64,000 bases of DNA, taken from positions 3,453 through 67,452 of the forward strand of contig CAZHZT010000012.1 of assembly GCA_964537285.1 (NCBI GenBank), given 5' to 3'. The first letter of the stretch is position 1, and each line of letters begins with the position of its first letter. The position numbers were made by a program, and so were the translations under genes. This DNA is from CAZHZT01 sp964537285. Lineage in GTDB: Bacteria > Bacteroidota > Bacteroidia > Chitinophagales > Saprospiraceae. This document shows, in pieces, positions 7,956 through 17,029 of the stretch. A model generated the notes under the pieces. That model searched no databases. It saw only the letters and a list, made by a program, of their open reading frames with translations, and was not told the DNA's origin.

Positions 7956-8441
7956 ATGAAATACCTATCTTTAAGTTTATTCTCTGTAGCCATTTTTACA
8001 TTCATTTCTTGCGGAAGCAAAGATGCTAATGCCCAGTCAAAGGGAGGTACTACCGTCATTGATGGCGTAGAACTTAGCACCAAAGCACTTTTAGCCAATG
8101 TTAAGTACGTAGACTGTGCAACCTTTAACACGCTTATCAAAGAGCAAAAAGATGCGGTTCTCATTGACGTAAGAACGCCCAAGGAATTGTACTCCGGAAT
8201 GATCAAAGGCGCTGTTAATATTGATATTGCAGGCCCTGACTTTGACAAAAAGATCAATGAATTAGATAAGGAAAAACACTATCTCGTTTATTGTCGCTCA
8301 AGTAAACGCTCTAAAGCGGCTTGCAATCGTATGGCCAAAAAGGGTTTTGCAAAACTCTATAACCTTCAAGGCGGTATGCTTGCCTGGAAAAAAGAGGGTT
8401 TTGCTTCTGAAACTTCAAGAGTTCCGGAAGAAGAAGAATAG
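7956..8441 (+). CDS. Rhodanese-domain lipoprotein
   Basis: The 161-aa protein has a lipoprotein leader with lipobox Cys19 (FTFISCGSK) and then one rhodanese domain (about 55-150). The active-site loop YCRSSKRS carries the catalytic Cys at about 113, and LIDVRTPKELYSG matches the family core. It would transfer or bind sulfane sulfur on the periplasmic face of a membrane. It sits just downstream of LPE1 copy C and just upstream of copy D, with the peroxiredoxin gene following. The acidic tail VPEEEE is low complexity. Confidence 0.85.
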   Translation: MKYLSLSLFSVAIFTFISCGSKDANAQSKGGTTVIDGVELSTKALLANVKYVDCATFNTLIKEQKDAVLIDVRTPKELYSGMIKGAVNIDIAGPDFDKKINELDKEKHYLVYCRSSKRSKAACNRMAKKGFAKLYNLQGGMLAWKKEGFASETSRVPEEEE

Positions 8442-8456
8442 TATTTGATAGATAAC

Positions 8457-8566
8457 GTTCTTTGACAAATTGTGTGGAGTTTAAAAATGATAAAACCTGA
8501 ATGCCCTGGTGGCTGAAGGGGTTATCATTTTTAAACTTCATTTTATCACAATTTATGTCAAAGAAC
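8457..8566 (+). repeat. LPE1 long hairpin element, copy D
   Basis: A 110-bp copy nearly identical to copy A. It begins 15 bases after the stop codon of the rhodanese lipoprotein and lies 67 bp before the peroxiredoxin start. Confidence 0.9.
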
Positions 8567-8633
8567 CATAGATAAATGAATGCTTTTTCATTCACTTACA
8601 GGAAGTATAATTATTAATAAAAATGTTCACAAT

Positions 8634-9290
8634 ATGGAAAATCAAGCAATCATCAATCCTATGCCTCGCATAGGTGAAAAAGCCCCGGATTTTGAAGCTG
8701 TTACCACAACAGGTAACATCAAATTTTCCGAATACAATGAAGGAAGCTGGGTAATTCTTTTCTCTCACCCGGCTGATTTCACCCCGGTTTGTACTACTGA
8801 ATTAAGTGCATTTGCCACTGAAAAAGATTTCTTTGCACAACGCAACACTAAGCTTATTGGCGTAAGTATCGATAGCATCCACTCTCACCTTGCATGGGTT
8901 AATAATGTACGTGAAAAGAGTGGCGTTTACATGGATTTTCCGATCATTGCGGATCTGGACATGAAAGTTGCACAGCTATACGGAATGCTTCACCCTGGTG
9001 AAAGCTCTACAGCAGCTGTTCGTGCCGTTTTCTTTATCGATCCAGTGGGCACCATCCGTTTGATCATGTACTATCCTTTAAATGTAGGCCGTAACATGGA
9101 AGAAATCAAGCGTACGTTAGTGGCTCTCCAAACGTCTGACGAAAAAAGTATGGCACTTCCAATCAACTGGAAACCTGGCGATAAAGCCATCGTTCCTCCA
9201 CCAAAAACATTGGATCAAATGAATGACCGCATCAATGATGATAGTGGGGAAAAAATGGACTTTTACTTAGTGAAAAAAGAGCTTGATTAA
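8634..9290 (+). CDS. 1-Cys peroxiredoxin (Prx6 type)
   Basis: This cytoplasmic thiol peroxidase reduces peroxides and possibly persulfides. The start at ATG 8634 (MENQAIINPM) is preferred over 8580, whose extra 18 residues read through leader DNA. At 218 aa it has the long C-terminal arm of the Prx6 class. The peroxidatic motif HPADFTPVCTTEL contains Cys53, the only cysteine in the protein, so it must be recycled by an external thiol. The catalytic Thr/Pro and a later Arg (AVRAVFFIDP) are in place. The last seven codons, including the stop, form the left end of a perfect 63-bp inverted repeat. Confidence 0.9.
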   Translation: MENQAIINPMPRIGEKAPDFEAVTTTGNIKFSEYNEGSWVILFSHPADFTPVCTTELSAFATEKDFFAQRNTKLIGVSIDSIHSHLAWVNNVREKSGVYMDFPIIADLDMKVAQLYGMLHPGESSTAAVRAVFFIDPVGTIRLIMYYPLNVGRNMEEIKRTLVALQTSDEKSMALPINWKPGDKAIVPPPKTLDQMNDRINDDSGEKMDFYLVKKELD

Positions 9291-9399
9291 TTTTTACAGC
9301 TAAGTGACAGGACAATAAAAAAGGCTGGGGAGTTAGCTCCCCAGCCTTTTTTATTGTCCTGTCACTTAGCTGTAAAAATTAATCAAGCTCTTTTTTCAC
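9270..9399. repeat. Perfect 63-bp inverted repeat overlapping the peroxiredoxin stop codon
   Basis: The arms 9270-9332 and 9337-9399 are exact reverse complements with a 4-nt loop (TTAG). The core AAAAAAGGCTGGGGAG / CTCCCCAGCCTTTTTT is a bidirectional intrinsic terminator. The outer part contains the last seven codons of the peroxiredoxin gene (V K K E L D stop) and their inverted copy downstream. Confidence 0.95.
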
Positions 9400-9459
9400 A
9401 AAAACAAAATATTTATGAATTTAAACCAGTTTTAAATAAAACAAATCACCTCTACCCTT

Positions 9460-9858
9460 ATGAAAAACCTAATAATCCTTGGTGCAACCACTATCTTGTT
9501 GAGTTATTTCTTATTCAACTCTCGCATTGCTTCTCCAGAATTAGTTTCTGTAGAAGTTTACAGTATGACCAGCGATGTTCCTAAAGGAATGACAAAAAAA
9601 GGCTTAGCTCCTTCGTTTTTCTTCTCTATTGAAGAGCAAGAACAACTAAATACAATTGAAAAGCTGATTTACCAGCTGAAACCCTCTGATAAGATTTTCT
9701 TTGAAGGGAAGAATAGAATTGTATGCAAACTCTTCTTTACCAACGGCAATCACCAAGAGCTCGTTTTAGAAGGTAAGCACTTGTCATGGGAGGGAAAGAC
9801 CTATAAAATCCCTGAGGAGCTTTCTAATATCTTGGTTAATCGTTTTGATGTACCTTAA
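9460..9858 (+). CDS. Small exported or membrane-anchored protein of unknown function
   Basis: This 132-aa protein is not recognised. An N-terminal hydrophobic segment (IILGATTILLSYFLF, about residues 4-18) may be an uncleaved anchor or signal peptide. The rest is a soluble alpha/beta-looking domain of about 110 residues containing a single Cys (RIVCKLFF). It starts 60 bp after the long palindrome and ends before a region of imperfect inverted repeats. No operon partner is evident. Confidence 0.6.
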   Translation: MKNLIILGATTILLSYFLFNSRIASPELVSVEVYSMTSDVPKGMTKKGLAPSFFFSIEEQEQLNTIEKLIYQLKPSDKIFFEGKNRIVCKLFFTNGNHQELVLEGKHLSWEGKTYKIPEELSNILVNRFDVP

Positions 9859-9866
9859 GGGCCTAA

Positions 9867-9985
9867 ATATCTTAGCCCATAGCCTGTGGCCCTTAGCCAG
9901 TAGGCATTTCTAGAAATCACTCACTAGTGCTTTGATAAATGAGCCACCTCCTACGGGCTAAGGGCTACCGGCTAAGAGCTACGGG
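9867..9985. repeat. Imperfect inverted repeats between convergent genes
   Basis: Motifs of the type CTTAGCCC / GGGCTAAG and CCAGTAGG / CCTACGGG recur in opposite orientation over about 120 bp between the convergent genes ending at 9858 and 9995. It is probably a degenerate two-way terminator or palindromic repeat. Confidence 0.5.
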
Positions 9986-9994
9986 CTTAAAAAA

Positions 9995-10831
9995 CTACCA
10001 CATCCCTCCACCCGCTTCTATACAGGTTTCAGCCATACGCTTTAGTTGTTCGTAACTAAACCCACAGCGGCATTCATCCGGATAAAGTGACATTATATTG
10101 CCTACATCCGGAATATAAAAGTCTCCATTATCATCTGTAATGGTGGAAATGAATCGACAACCTTCGCCCACATTGATAAAGGACGTCATATTGGGTGTCA
10201 ATGGTGGAGTTAAGGGATCAGCAGGCGTATCGCATAGCAAATCCCCCAAAGTATCACAACCGACGCGAACGAACGGCTCTGCGCCAAAAAGATCCGCCTC
10301 ATAAGTATCGTGCAAGCCAAAATAGTGGCCCAGTTGAGCAGGAATGGCTTTAGAAACAGGCGATAAACAGCCTGTGTGCACCACTACCCCACCAGTATCC
10401 AGCAAACCAATACCATCTTGAAGGGCAAACCCGCACTCTGGTCCGGCAAAAGTACTTCCTAAGAAATACATATTTATTCTGTTCTCCAGATTGTATTGGG
10501 TTTGAAGAATTTCCCATTCCTCTTCATCTGCGATATTGTAATATTGGAAGTTTTCGATTATTCTGAACTCGCAGATTTCAAAATCAATGCATATTGGAGA
10601 GAAAAACTTATTTGTACTATCAATATTTTGGAGAATGAGATCCTGGAGGTTTGCCAGATCCTGGCCTCCCGGAAACCCGGTGGAGTCCTGTAAAATGTGA
10701 GCAACTACAGTAAATGTTTTGTTTAAGCAAGGAAGGGCTGCCTGACGCGTATGCAGATCTTGTGCAAAAACGGAAGAAACTCCCAGGCTAAGGAAAAAAA
10801 GAACGGATAGTACAAAAAAAATTCTTTTCAT
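9995..10831 (-). CDS. Pappalysin (M43)-like secreted protein with degenerate zinc site
   Basis: The 278-aa protein has a signal peptide ending at FAQ (about residue 24) and resembles cytophagalysin/pappalysin-type metzincins. The region AQLGHYFGLHDTYE (165-178) aligns with the usual HExxHxxGxxH motif, but the first His and catalytic Glu are Ala165-Gln166; only His169 and Gly172 are kept and the third ligand position is Asp175. A Met-turn-like NIMSLYPDECRCGFSYEQ follows at the expected place. Several Cys pairs suggest disulfides. It is probably a catalytically dead homologue acting as a binding protein, an inference from the missing residues. Promoter boxes lie just upstream. Confidence 0.7.
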   Translation of the reverse strand: MKRIFFVLSVLFFLSLGVSSVFAQDLHTRQAALPCLNKTFTVVAHILQDSTGFPGGQDLANLQDLILQNIDSTNKFFSPICIDFEICEFRIIENFQYYNIADEEEWEILQTQYNLENRINMYFLGSTFAGPECGFALQDGIGLLDTGGVVVHTGCLSPVSKAIPAQLGHYFGLHDTYEADLFGAEPFVRVGCDTLGDLLCDTPADPLTPPLTPNMTSFINVGEGCRFISTITDDNGDFYIPDVGNIMSLYPDECRCGFSYEQLKRMAETCIEAGGGMW

Positions 10832-10856
10832 TGTCTTTGTTTAATTGTATTTTTCA

Positions 10857-10890
10857 CAAACTTACATTTTTGTCCGGGTGTATGCAACAC
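10857..10890 (-). promoter_or_regulatory. Bacteroidota-type promoter of the M43-like gene
   Basis: Read on the minus strand, TAAGTTTG (10864-10857) is a -7 box matching TAnnTTTG, preceded by TTG with a 20-bp gap. The same spacing is seen at the tRNA-Phe promoter. The start codon lies about 26 bp downstream. Confidence 0.55.
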
Positions 10891-11045
10891 ACTTTTAAGC
10901 AATAATGTACCTATCTGACAAATGATTGACTTTTTTAACGGGCTTTATAGTTGTAAATTCATTTGAAGCCGTTAATTTTGACCAACTTAGAATAATGACC
11001 GATCAATACCTAAAATTTATGCAAATTAATTGCTCAACTATCATT

Positions 11046-14000
11046 ATGAAAGCTAAAAGTACTTTCTTCTTTTTTCTTTTTTCTATTATTTCCTTCAGTG
11101 TATTCGCCCAATCGGCTGATGTTACAGAAGGATGTGCTCCACTTCAGGTAAAATTTCAAGCCCCAGACGGGTTCTCTACCTATTTCTGGGACTTTAAAGA
11201 TGGAGCCACTTCTATTCTCCAAAACCCTGTTCGTAACTTTATACAAGCCGGTATTTACTTAGTTGAATTCAGGGAATCTGAGAACGGCCCCATTATTGGT
11301 ACGGTTGAGATAAATGTCTATCCAAAACCAGATTTAGATATAGCTGCCGATAATCAAGCAGGTTGCCTTCCCCTAAATGTTAATTTCTCAGATAATTCAT
11401 CTATTGATCCAGCCATTACAGTCACCAACTACACCTGGGTATTTGGAGACGGCAATTCCGATAATGGAATAAACGTAAACCACCTTTATGACGAGGCGGG
11501 TGTTTATACAGTTTCTTTATCCATTGAAACCAATTTCGAAAGCTGTAATGTCGATGAAGTATACCTGGATTACATCGAAGCCTCCAATGGTCCCAGTGCA
11601 GCTTTCACTACAGATCCGAATCCTCCTGTAGCGTGCCAAGGGCCACTTGTAATTAATTTTACTAACGAAACACAAGGCGCCGGCAATACGTATGTTTGGG
11701 AATTTGGTAATGGGAATGGTTCCAATTTGGCTGATCCCCCTGCAGAAACCTATGGCATCGGGAATTTTGTAGCAACGCTCACGGCTACGGATCCACTAGG
11801 CTGTGAAAGCTCAACCTCTGTAGATATAAAAGTAGGCAACCCTACCTCATTCTTTACCTTACCAGACACCATCTGCTCGGGAGATACCGTTACTATTCAG
11901 AACTTATCCGGCCCCGGAATATACGCCTGGGACTTTGGGCCGAACGCAATCCCTACTACTTCAACAGTTGAAAACCCAACCGTCATTTTTACAGAAGAAG
12001 GAGATCAGGATATCTCCCTAACGGTTACTGCCGGCACTTGTACGGGAGAATCAACACTTAGTACTTATGTGGATGCCGTGGATGTAGACTTTACGGCCGT
12101 TCCGGATACAAGCTGTGAATCTCCATTCACCGTGGACTTCATGGCAATGAGCCAGGATGCCATTTCCTATTTCTGGGAATTCGGAGATGATTCGACTTCT
12201 ATGGAAGAAAATCCTCAGCATGAATATGTGAACCCCGATACGACAATTTACTCTATCAACGGAACACTGATCTTCACACCTTCCTTAACAGTTACCTCTT
12301 CCTCTCAATGCACTGCGACACTCACGGACACCATCGTTCTTCAGCAGCCCAATGCGCTGTTTTACCCGGATATCGTTCAAGGCTGTGCTCCATTAACCGT
12401 TATGTTTGCTGATTCCAGTACTTCGGTTGACTCGATCATCCAGTGGGAATTCTTTTTTGGAGATGACAGTACTGGCGTTTTTACGAATACGGACTCCATT
12501 TCTTATACCTACACTCAGCCGGGAACTTATCCGGTTCAGTTAGTGATTACCAATAATAAACTTTGTACGGACACTTCTTATACTGTAATTATTGAAGTGG
12601 GGGACACGCTTGCCCTTGATTTCAGTGTGGATGAAACAGAAATCTGCCCGGGAGATTCAGTAACATTTATCCCTAGTGATCCGGGCGTAGATGTCGATGC
12701 CTGGCATTTTAACACGGATGATGGTAGGTCTTTCCACTGTTACCAGGATTCGAGTTTGACCTGGCCATTTATTACAGAACCAGGGGTATACCCGGCATCC
12801 CTTACGGTTGAATACAATGGTTGCTTTTCTACCATTACCAAAGACAGTTTGATTACGGTTAACGGCCCGATAGCTGATATTGATTATGAAATTGAGTGTG
12901 GCAACCCTTTTGACGTCATATTTAGAGATTCAAGTAAGGGAACCACACTAACGCTTTGGGATTTTGGTGATAGTACGACTTCACAAATAGCTGGGGTACA
13001 TACTTACGATACTACCGGCGATTATACCGTAATTTTAAGGGCTTTTCCAACTCAAAGCAATTGCCCCGTCTCCCTAGATACCGTTACCGTTCATATCAGA
13101 GACCCCAAGGCGTCTATAGAATTGGATACAGCCCTTTGTGATGGGGTAACTTACGATCTGGACGCAACCGCTTCTATAGATGTGCAAAGTAGCTGTTGGA
13201 AGGGATATACCTGGTTTTTTGCAAAAAACGGACGACCAATTACGACACAGGATTCTGTTATTCAGAAAACATTTACAGTGCCCGGCCCTGACACGGTAAG
13301 CCTTGAAGTGACTGATATTAATGGCTGCAGGGATACGATGGATCTTCCGGTCGTTATTTATCAGGTGGATGCACAAATTTCTGCGGATGATAGTACAATT
13401 TGTTTGCCGTCAAATGTCACTTTCGATACTACAGGGAGTACAGCCCTATTCTCTGACATAGTAGGAATATTCTGGGATTATGGCGATGGCAGCCCATTAG
13501 ATACGGGTATTGCCAATCCAACGCATTTATATGATGATGTTAATTCTAATCCAATCATTGTAAGCCTTACCCTTCAGGAAAGCTCAGCGGCTGCTTGTGT
13601 TAACACCACTACCCTGCCGATATCTATTTACAGCCCTGAGAGCTTTATCAGCACTATTCCGAATCCCGCGGAGCTATGTGTAGGAGAGGAATTCACCTTT
13701 ACTGGATCTGATTTCACGAGCCAGGGATCAAACCTGGATTTTCTGTGGGACTTTGGAGATGACAGTAACGATGAAAACGGCCAGATGGTAACGCACGCTT
13801 ACGATGAAGGCGGAAACTATATTGTACAACTTGTATTCGAAGAAATAGCTACAGGATGTACCGACTCTGTATCCACGACGGTAACTGTCCAGGAACCGCC
13901 TGTCGCTGCTTTTGATAGTAACCTCGACGACTTGGTCGCTCTTTGCGCTCCAATAGCAAGCGCACAATTCACAGATATTTCTACGGGGAGTGATCCTGTT

Positions 14001-15434
14001 CAAACCGTTTCCTGGGACTTTGGAAACGGTCAAACGGCTCCAGGCACACCAGGTTCTACCATTTCAACCAGTTATCCGGACACGGGAACGTATGTAGTGA
14101 CTATGGTCGTGGAGACTGCTTTTGGTTGCATAGATTCAGTTTCACAGGTTTATGAAGTAGTAGCACCAAGCGGTAATTTTGGCATCAACCAAAATAATAT
14201 CTGTAAGTTTGATTCCATTACGTTTACCCTGGTAGACACCTTTGACGTTAACTCCTGGGAATGGGACTTTGGGGATGGTACAGTTGTTAGCGACGAAAAC
14301 CCTGTTACGCATCAATATACAAACGTGCCTCCAAGTGGTCAAACGGTAGCTTCTTTGATTTTAACCAATTCTGTAGGGTGTGAAGTCACTTTAACCCAAG
14401 ACATCATCTTTGAAGTCGTCGTAGCAGATTTCTTCTTTGAAAACTTTGACCCCAATTTCTGTATTGATGAAACATTTCAGTTGAATAATGGCTCCGATAA
14501 TGCAAACAGCTATAGCTGGACCTTTAGTGACGGGGGTGTTTCGATAGAACAAAACCCTGAATATAGTTTCGACACTGTCGGTACTTATCTAATCACACTA
14601 GCGGCATTGAATCTAAACTCTGGTTGTAGCGATACGATCAGTAAGAACGCAGTGGTATTACCCCCTCCACAACCTATAGCTATCGGCGACACGATATGTG
14701 AGAACAATGCCGGAGCAAACCTTTCCATTGGCAATCCTTCTGCAAACAGCACCTATATATGGGGGCCTTCAGAACTGGTTGTAGTAGATACCTCCCAGAT
14801 TTCATCCTCGGTTCCACTTGAAGAGCCGGTAGTATTTACCGTTACAGAAATAGATGTCAATGGATGTATAGGCTCAGGGCAAACTGATAGTATTTTGCTC
14901 ATCCCGGATTTTGTAGGGCCAAGCGCCATTGACACCTTCGCTTGCCCGGATGTACCCTTTTCGCTCCCTATCCAGCGCACTGAAAACTACGAACTGGCAG
15001 TCATACCTGCAGAAGTTTTCGTTTCATTCGATGGAAACGTACCGGTTGTGCAAGTTAATGAATCACAAACCATAGAAGTACAACCTATAGAATTGTTCCC
15101 CGCAGGCTGTAACCCGGCTCCAATTCCGGTTGAAATTGAAGTACCGAACGAAGACATCAGAATACCAGATATCTTCACTCCCAATGGAGATGGTACCAAT
15201 GATCGTTTCAACATCATTCCGGTAGTAACCAATGCTGACCTGGATGTTCGCCGATTCCAGGTATTTAACCGTTTTGGTCAGACCGTTTATGAAAATGATG
15301 ATCCAACTGATGGCTGGGATGGAACGATAGATGGAAAAGAAGCACCAGCAGATGCTTATATTTATATCATTGAAGCTTCTATCGAAGGCTGTCCGATCAG
15401 GGCCTTCAATGGAGAAGTGATGTTGTTAAGGTAA
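11046..15434 (+). CDS. Giant PKD-repeat surface protein with gliding-type (T9SS type B) C-terminal domain
   Basis: The chosen start is ATG 11046, which gives a clean signal peptide (MKAKSTFFFFLFSIISFSVF, cleavage near FAQS); the extension to 10926 lacks one. The 1462-aa protein consists mostly of tandem PKD-like beta-sandwich domains of about 85-100 aa. They are recognisable by repeated W-(D/E)-F-G-(D/N)-G motifs such as YTWVFGDGNS and WDFGDDSNDENG and by paired cysteines. The C-terminus contains DIFTPNGDGTNDRF and a domain ending NGEVMLLR, the gliding-motility-associated sorting domain for type IX secretion. It is probably a cell-surface or secreted adhesin or scaffold. A shared repeat with terminator follows the gene. 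Confidence 0.85.
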   Translation: MKAKSTFFFFLFSIISFSVFAQSADVTEGCAPLQVKFQAPDGFSTYFWDFKDGATSILQNPVRNFIQAGIYLVEFRESENGPIIGTVEINVYPKPDLDIAADNQAGCLPLNVNFSDNSSIDPAITVTNYTWVFGDGNSDNGINVNHLYDEAGVYTVSLSIETNFESCNVDEVYLDYIEASNGPSAAFTTDPNPPVACQGPLVINFTNETQGAGNTYVWEFGNGNGSNLADPPAETYGIGNFVATLTATDPLGCESSTSVDIKVGNPTSFFTLPDTICSGDTVTIQNLSGPGIYAWDFGPNAIPTTSTVENPTVIFTEEGDQDISLTVTAGTCTGESTLSTYVDAVDVDFTAVPDTSCESPFTVDFMAMSQDAISYFWEFGDDSTSMEENPQHEYVNPDTTIYSINGTLIFTPSLTVTSSSQCTATLTDTIVLQQPNALFYPDIVQGCAPLTVMFADSSTSVDSIIQWEFFFGDDSTGVFTNTDSISYTYTQPGTYPVQLVITNNKLCTDTSYTVIIEVGDTLALDFSVDETEICPGDSVTFIPSDPGVDVDAWHFNTDDGRSFHCYQDSSLTWPFITEPGVYPASLTVEYNGCFSTITKDSLITVNGPIADIDYEIECGNPFDVIFRDSSKGTTLTLWDFGDSTTSQIAGVHTYDTTGDYTVILRAFPTQSNCPVSLDTVTVHIRDPKASIELDTALCDGVTYDLDATASIDVQSSCWKGYTWFFAKNGRPITTQDSVIQKTFTVPGPDTVSLEVTDINGCRDTMDLPVVIYQVDAQISADDSTICLPSNVTFDTTGSTALFSDIVGIFWDYGDGSPLDTGIANPTHLYDDVNSNPIIVSLTLQESSAAACVNTTTLPISIYSPESFISTIPNPAELCVGEEFTFTGSDFTSQGSNLDFLWDFGDDSNDENGQMVTHAYDEGGNYIVQLVFEEIATGCTDSVSTTVTVQEPPVAAFDSNLDDLVALCAPIASAQFTDISTGSDPVQTVSWDFGNGQTAPGTPGSTISTSYPDTGTYVVTMVVETAFGCIDSVSQVYEVVAPSGNFGINQNNICKFDSITFTLVDTFDVNSWEWDFGDGTVVSDENPVTHQYTNVPPSGQTVASLILTNSVGCEVTLTQDIIFEVVVADFFFENFDPNFCIDETFQLNNGSDNANSYSWTFSDGGVSIEQNPEYSFDTVGTYLITLAALNLNSGCSDTISKNAVVLPPPQPIAIGDTICENNAGANLSIGNPSANSTYIWGPSELVVVDTSQISSSVPLEEPVVFTVTEIDVNGCIGSGQTDSILLIPDFVGPSAIDTFACPDVPFSLPIQRTENYELAVIPAEVFVSFDGNVPVVQVNESQTIEVQPIELFPAGCNPAPIPVEIEVPNEDIRIPDIFTPNGDGTNDRFNIIPVVTNADLDVRRFQVFNRFGQTVYENDDPTDGWDGTIDGKEAPADAYIYIIEASIEGCPIRAFNGEVMLLR

Positions 15435-15442
15435 GAAAACTC

Positions 15443-15490
15443 TGCTGGGCATGGGTCATCCCGAAAGTTTGGGATGACTCACGCCCAGCA
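15443..15490 (+). terminator. Terminator-like hairpin after the PKD gene
   Basis: TGCTGGGCATGGGTCATCCC pairs with GGGATGACTCACGCCCAGCA around an 8-nt loop, with one or two mismatches. It begins eight bases after the stop codon. The inner GTCATCCC stem is the same as in the hairpin at 5114. Confidence 0.75.
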
Positions 15491-15690
15491 AAAGTCTTTG
15501 TATAGCTCTGTTAATCATAGCTTTACCTACTTTTTCCTTGATGAAAAATTAGCAAAAAATCAAGGCTGTATTCAATTTTTAACGCTTTTTAAAAGGCTTT
15601 CAGCCTAAAATGAATAAACTCGCCTCCTAAGGTCGGCTCAAACAGTATTCATTTTTTAACGGCTGCCAGCCTTTCAATGGCAGCTGCAAT
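15443..15690 (+). repeat. Dispersed intergenic repeat, second copy, with extra hairpins
   Basis: The first 180 bp match 5114-5305, including CTGTTAATCA and the AAAAATCAAGGCTGTATTC block. From about 15595 it adds AGGCTTTCAGCCT and GGCTGCCAGCC type hairpins. The remaining DNA to 15889 shows no gene, only AT-rich sequence. Confidence 0.7.
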
Positions 15691-15889
15691 TTTTTTCACC
15701 TACAAAAGTGCCTTAGAGCTTGGCATTAAAAATGCTATTGCATCAAGTGTATTTGATGGTATTTTCTCCCTTAGCATATGTACTGACTTTTTCAGGATTA
15801 ACGGAACCCCTTTTTGCTTTTTGTCTGAGTCTTGGGCTTTATTATAAGATTTTCCGCTAATCCTTTTAACTCAGCTGTTCGTAGGTGGC

Positions 15890-17029
15890 CTAAATCTCCC
15901 GCATAGCCTGCTCAATATCCGCAATCAACAAATCAGCTTCCTCCAAACCAATATAAAACCGTACAATATTCAAGGGCTCGCCATGATAATCAGCTGGTAT
16001 GGGCAAGGCCAGCGATTCATGTCCTCCCCAAGAAACAGCAATTAAAAAGTATTTTAAAGCATCTACAAAGGCTTCTAATCGCTCCATATCCTGGGTTTCA
16101 AATTCCACGGAAAATAACGGCATTGCAATAGGCATCTGAGCTTTTGCGAGTTCGAACTGAGGATGTTCCGGTAAGAAGGGATATAGTATCCGCTTCACTT
16201 TTGGGTGGCCTTTAAAATAGACAATAAGCTGCTGTGCTGTTTCCGAGGCTTGTTTCACCCGAAGCGGCAAAGTCCTTAAACTGCGGATGATCAACCAGGC
16301 ATCCATAGGATGAAGAATGTTGCCCAATGTCATCATTTCACTGATAAAGATCTTGTCGATCATCTCTCGGGAAGCACAAATCACACCAGCTACCGTGTCG
16401 CTATGGCCGGCGATATACTTGGTAGCAGAATGTAAGGATATGTCGATGCCCCATTTTACAGGATTATTATTTAGAGGGCTGCCGTAGCTATTATCGATTA
16501 TAGTGATGATGTTTCGCTCTTTAGCCAAGGCAATGACAGGCCTTAAATCCTGCATTTCCATAAGGAGAGAAGTAGGGCTTTCCAGATAAATTATCCGGGT
16601 ATTCGGGCGTAATGCATTAGCAATATGCTCTACCTTAGTTCCATCCACAAAGGTCGTTTCTACACCGAAACGAGGTAAAAACAACTTCATTAGCTTGTCT
16701 GCCCAGGAGTATACATTATTGACACACACAATATGGTCACCCTGTTGTACATTGGCAATAACACTATTGGAGATAGCCGCTGCTCCACTTCCTACCAATA
16801 ATGCATCTTCAGTACCTTCCAGTGCAGCAATTTTCTGCTGGCAAATGGTCACTGTCGGATTATTTCCTCTCGTGTATAGATGAGCACCTCGCTCATAAGC
16901 AAATGCTTCGCGCAGTTTCTGTATGGAGTCGAATTTAAAATTGCTGGTTTGGATGATAGGCGGCGCAATAGCGTTAAAATACTTTTCACGATCTTCGCCC
17001 AAATGATTCAGGATTTCAGATAAATTCAC
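15890..17029 (-). CDS. Cys/Met-metabolism PLP enzyme, cystathionine beta/gamma-lyase type
   Basis: The 379-aa protein belongs to the fold-type I PLP transsulfuration family. The PLP-lysine segment is SLHSATKYIAGHSD, with Lys at about 193, and IIDNSYGSP supplies the Asp that contacts the pyridine nitrogen. An N-terminal ERGAHLYTRGNNPT matches the Tyr/Arg phosphate-binding segment. The reaction could be cystathionine beta-lyase, gamma-lyase or methionine gamma-lyase; the exact one cannot be fixed by eye. Its start overlaps the end of the upstream permease gene by 4 bp, so the two are co-transcribed and probably translationally coupled. Transported amino acid is likely passed to this enzyme (inference). 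Confidence 0.85.
   Translation of the reverse strand: MNLSEILNHLGEDREKYFNAIAPPIIQTSNFKFDSIQKLREAFAYERGAHLYTRGNNPTVTICQQKIAALEGTEDALLVGSGAAAISNSVIANVQQGDHIVCVNNVYSWADKLMKLFLPRFGVETTFVDGTKVEHIANALRPNTRIIYLESPTSLLMEMQDLRPVIALAKERNIITIIDNSYGSPLNNNPVKWGIDISLHSATKYIAGHSDTVAGVICASREMIDKIFISEMMTLGNILHPMDAWLIIRSLRTLPLRVKQASETAQQLIVYFKGHPKVKRILYPFLPEHPQFELAKAQMPIAMPLFSVEFETQDMERLEAFVDALKYFLIAVSWGGHESLALPIPADYHGEPLNIVRFYIGLEEADLLIADIEQAMREI

Noticed and set aside
9354..9584. Open frame of 76 aa after the peroxiredoxin gene
   Set aside because: It is created by the inverted copy of the palindrome and overlaps the credible gene at 9460 in another frame; no leader or family features.
13074..13376. Minus-strand open frames of 60-130 aa across the PKD, thrS, HEAT and STAND genes
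   Set aside because: All are shadows in other frames of long, well-supported genes, without leaders or recognisable domains.
10926..15434. PKD protein starting at 10926
   Set aside because: The extension lacks a signal peptide, while ATG 11046 gives a standard one.
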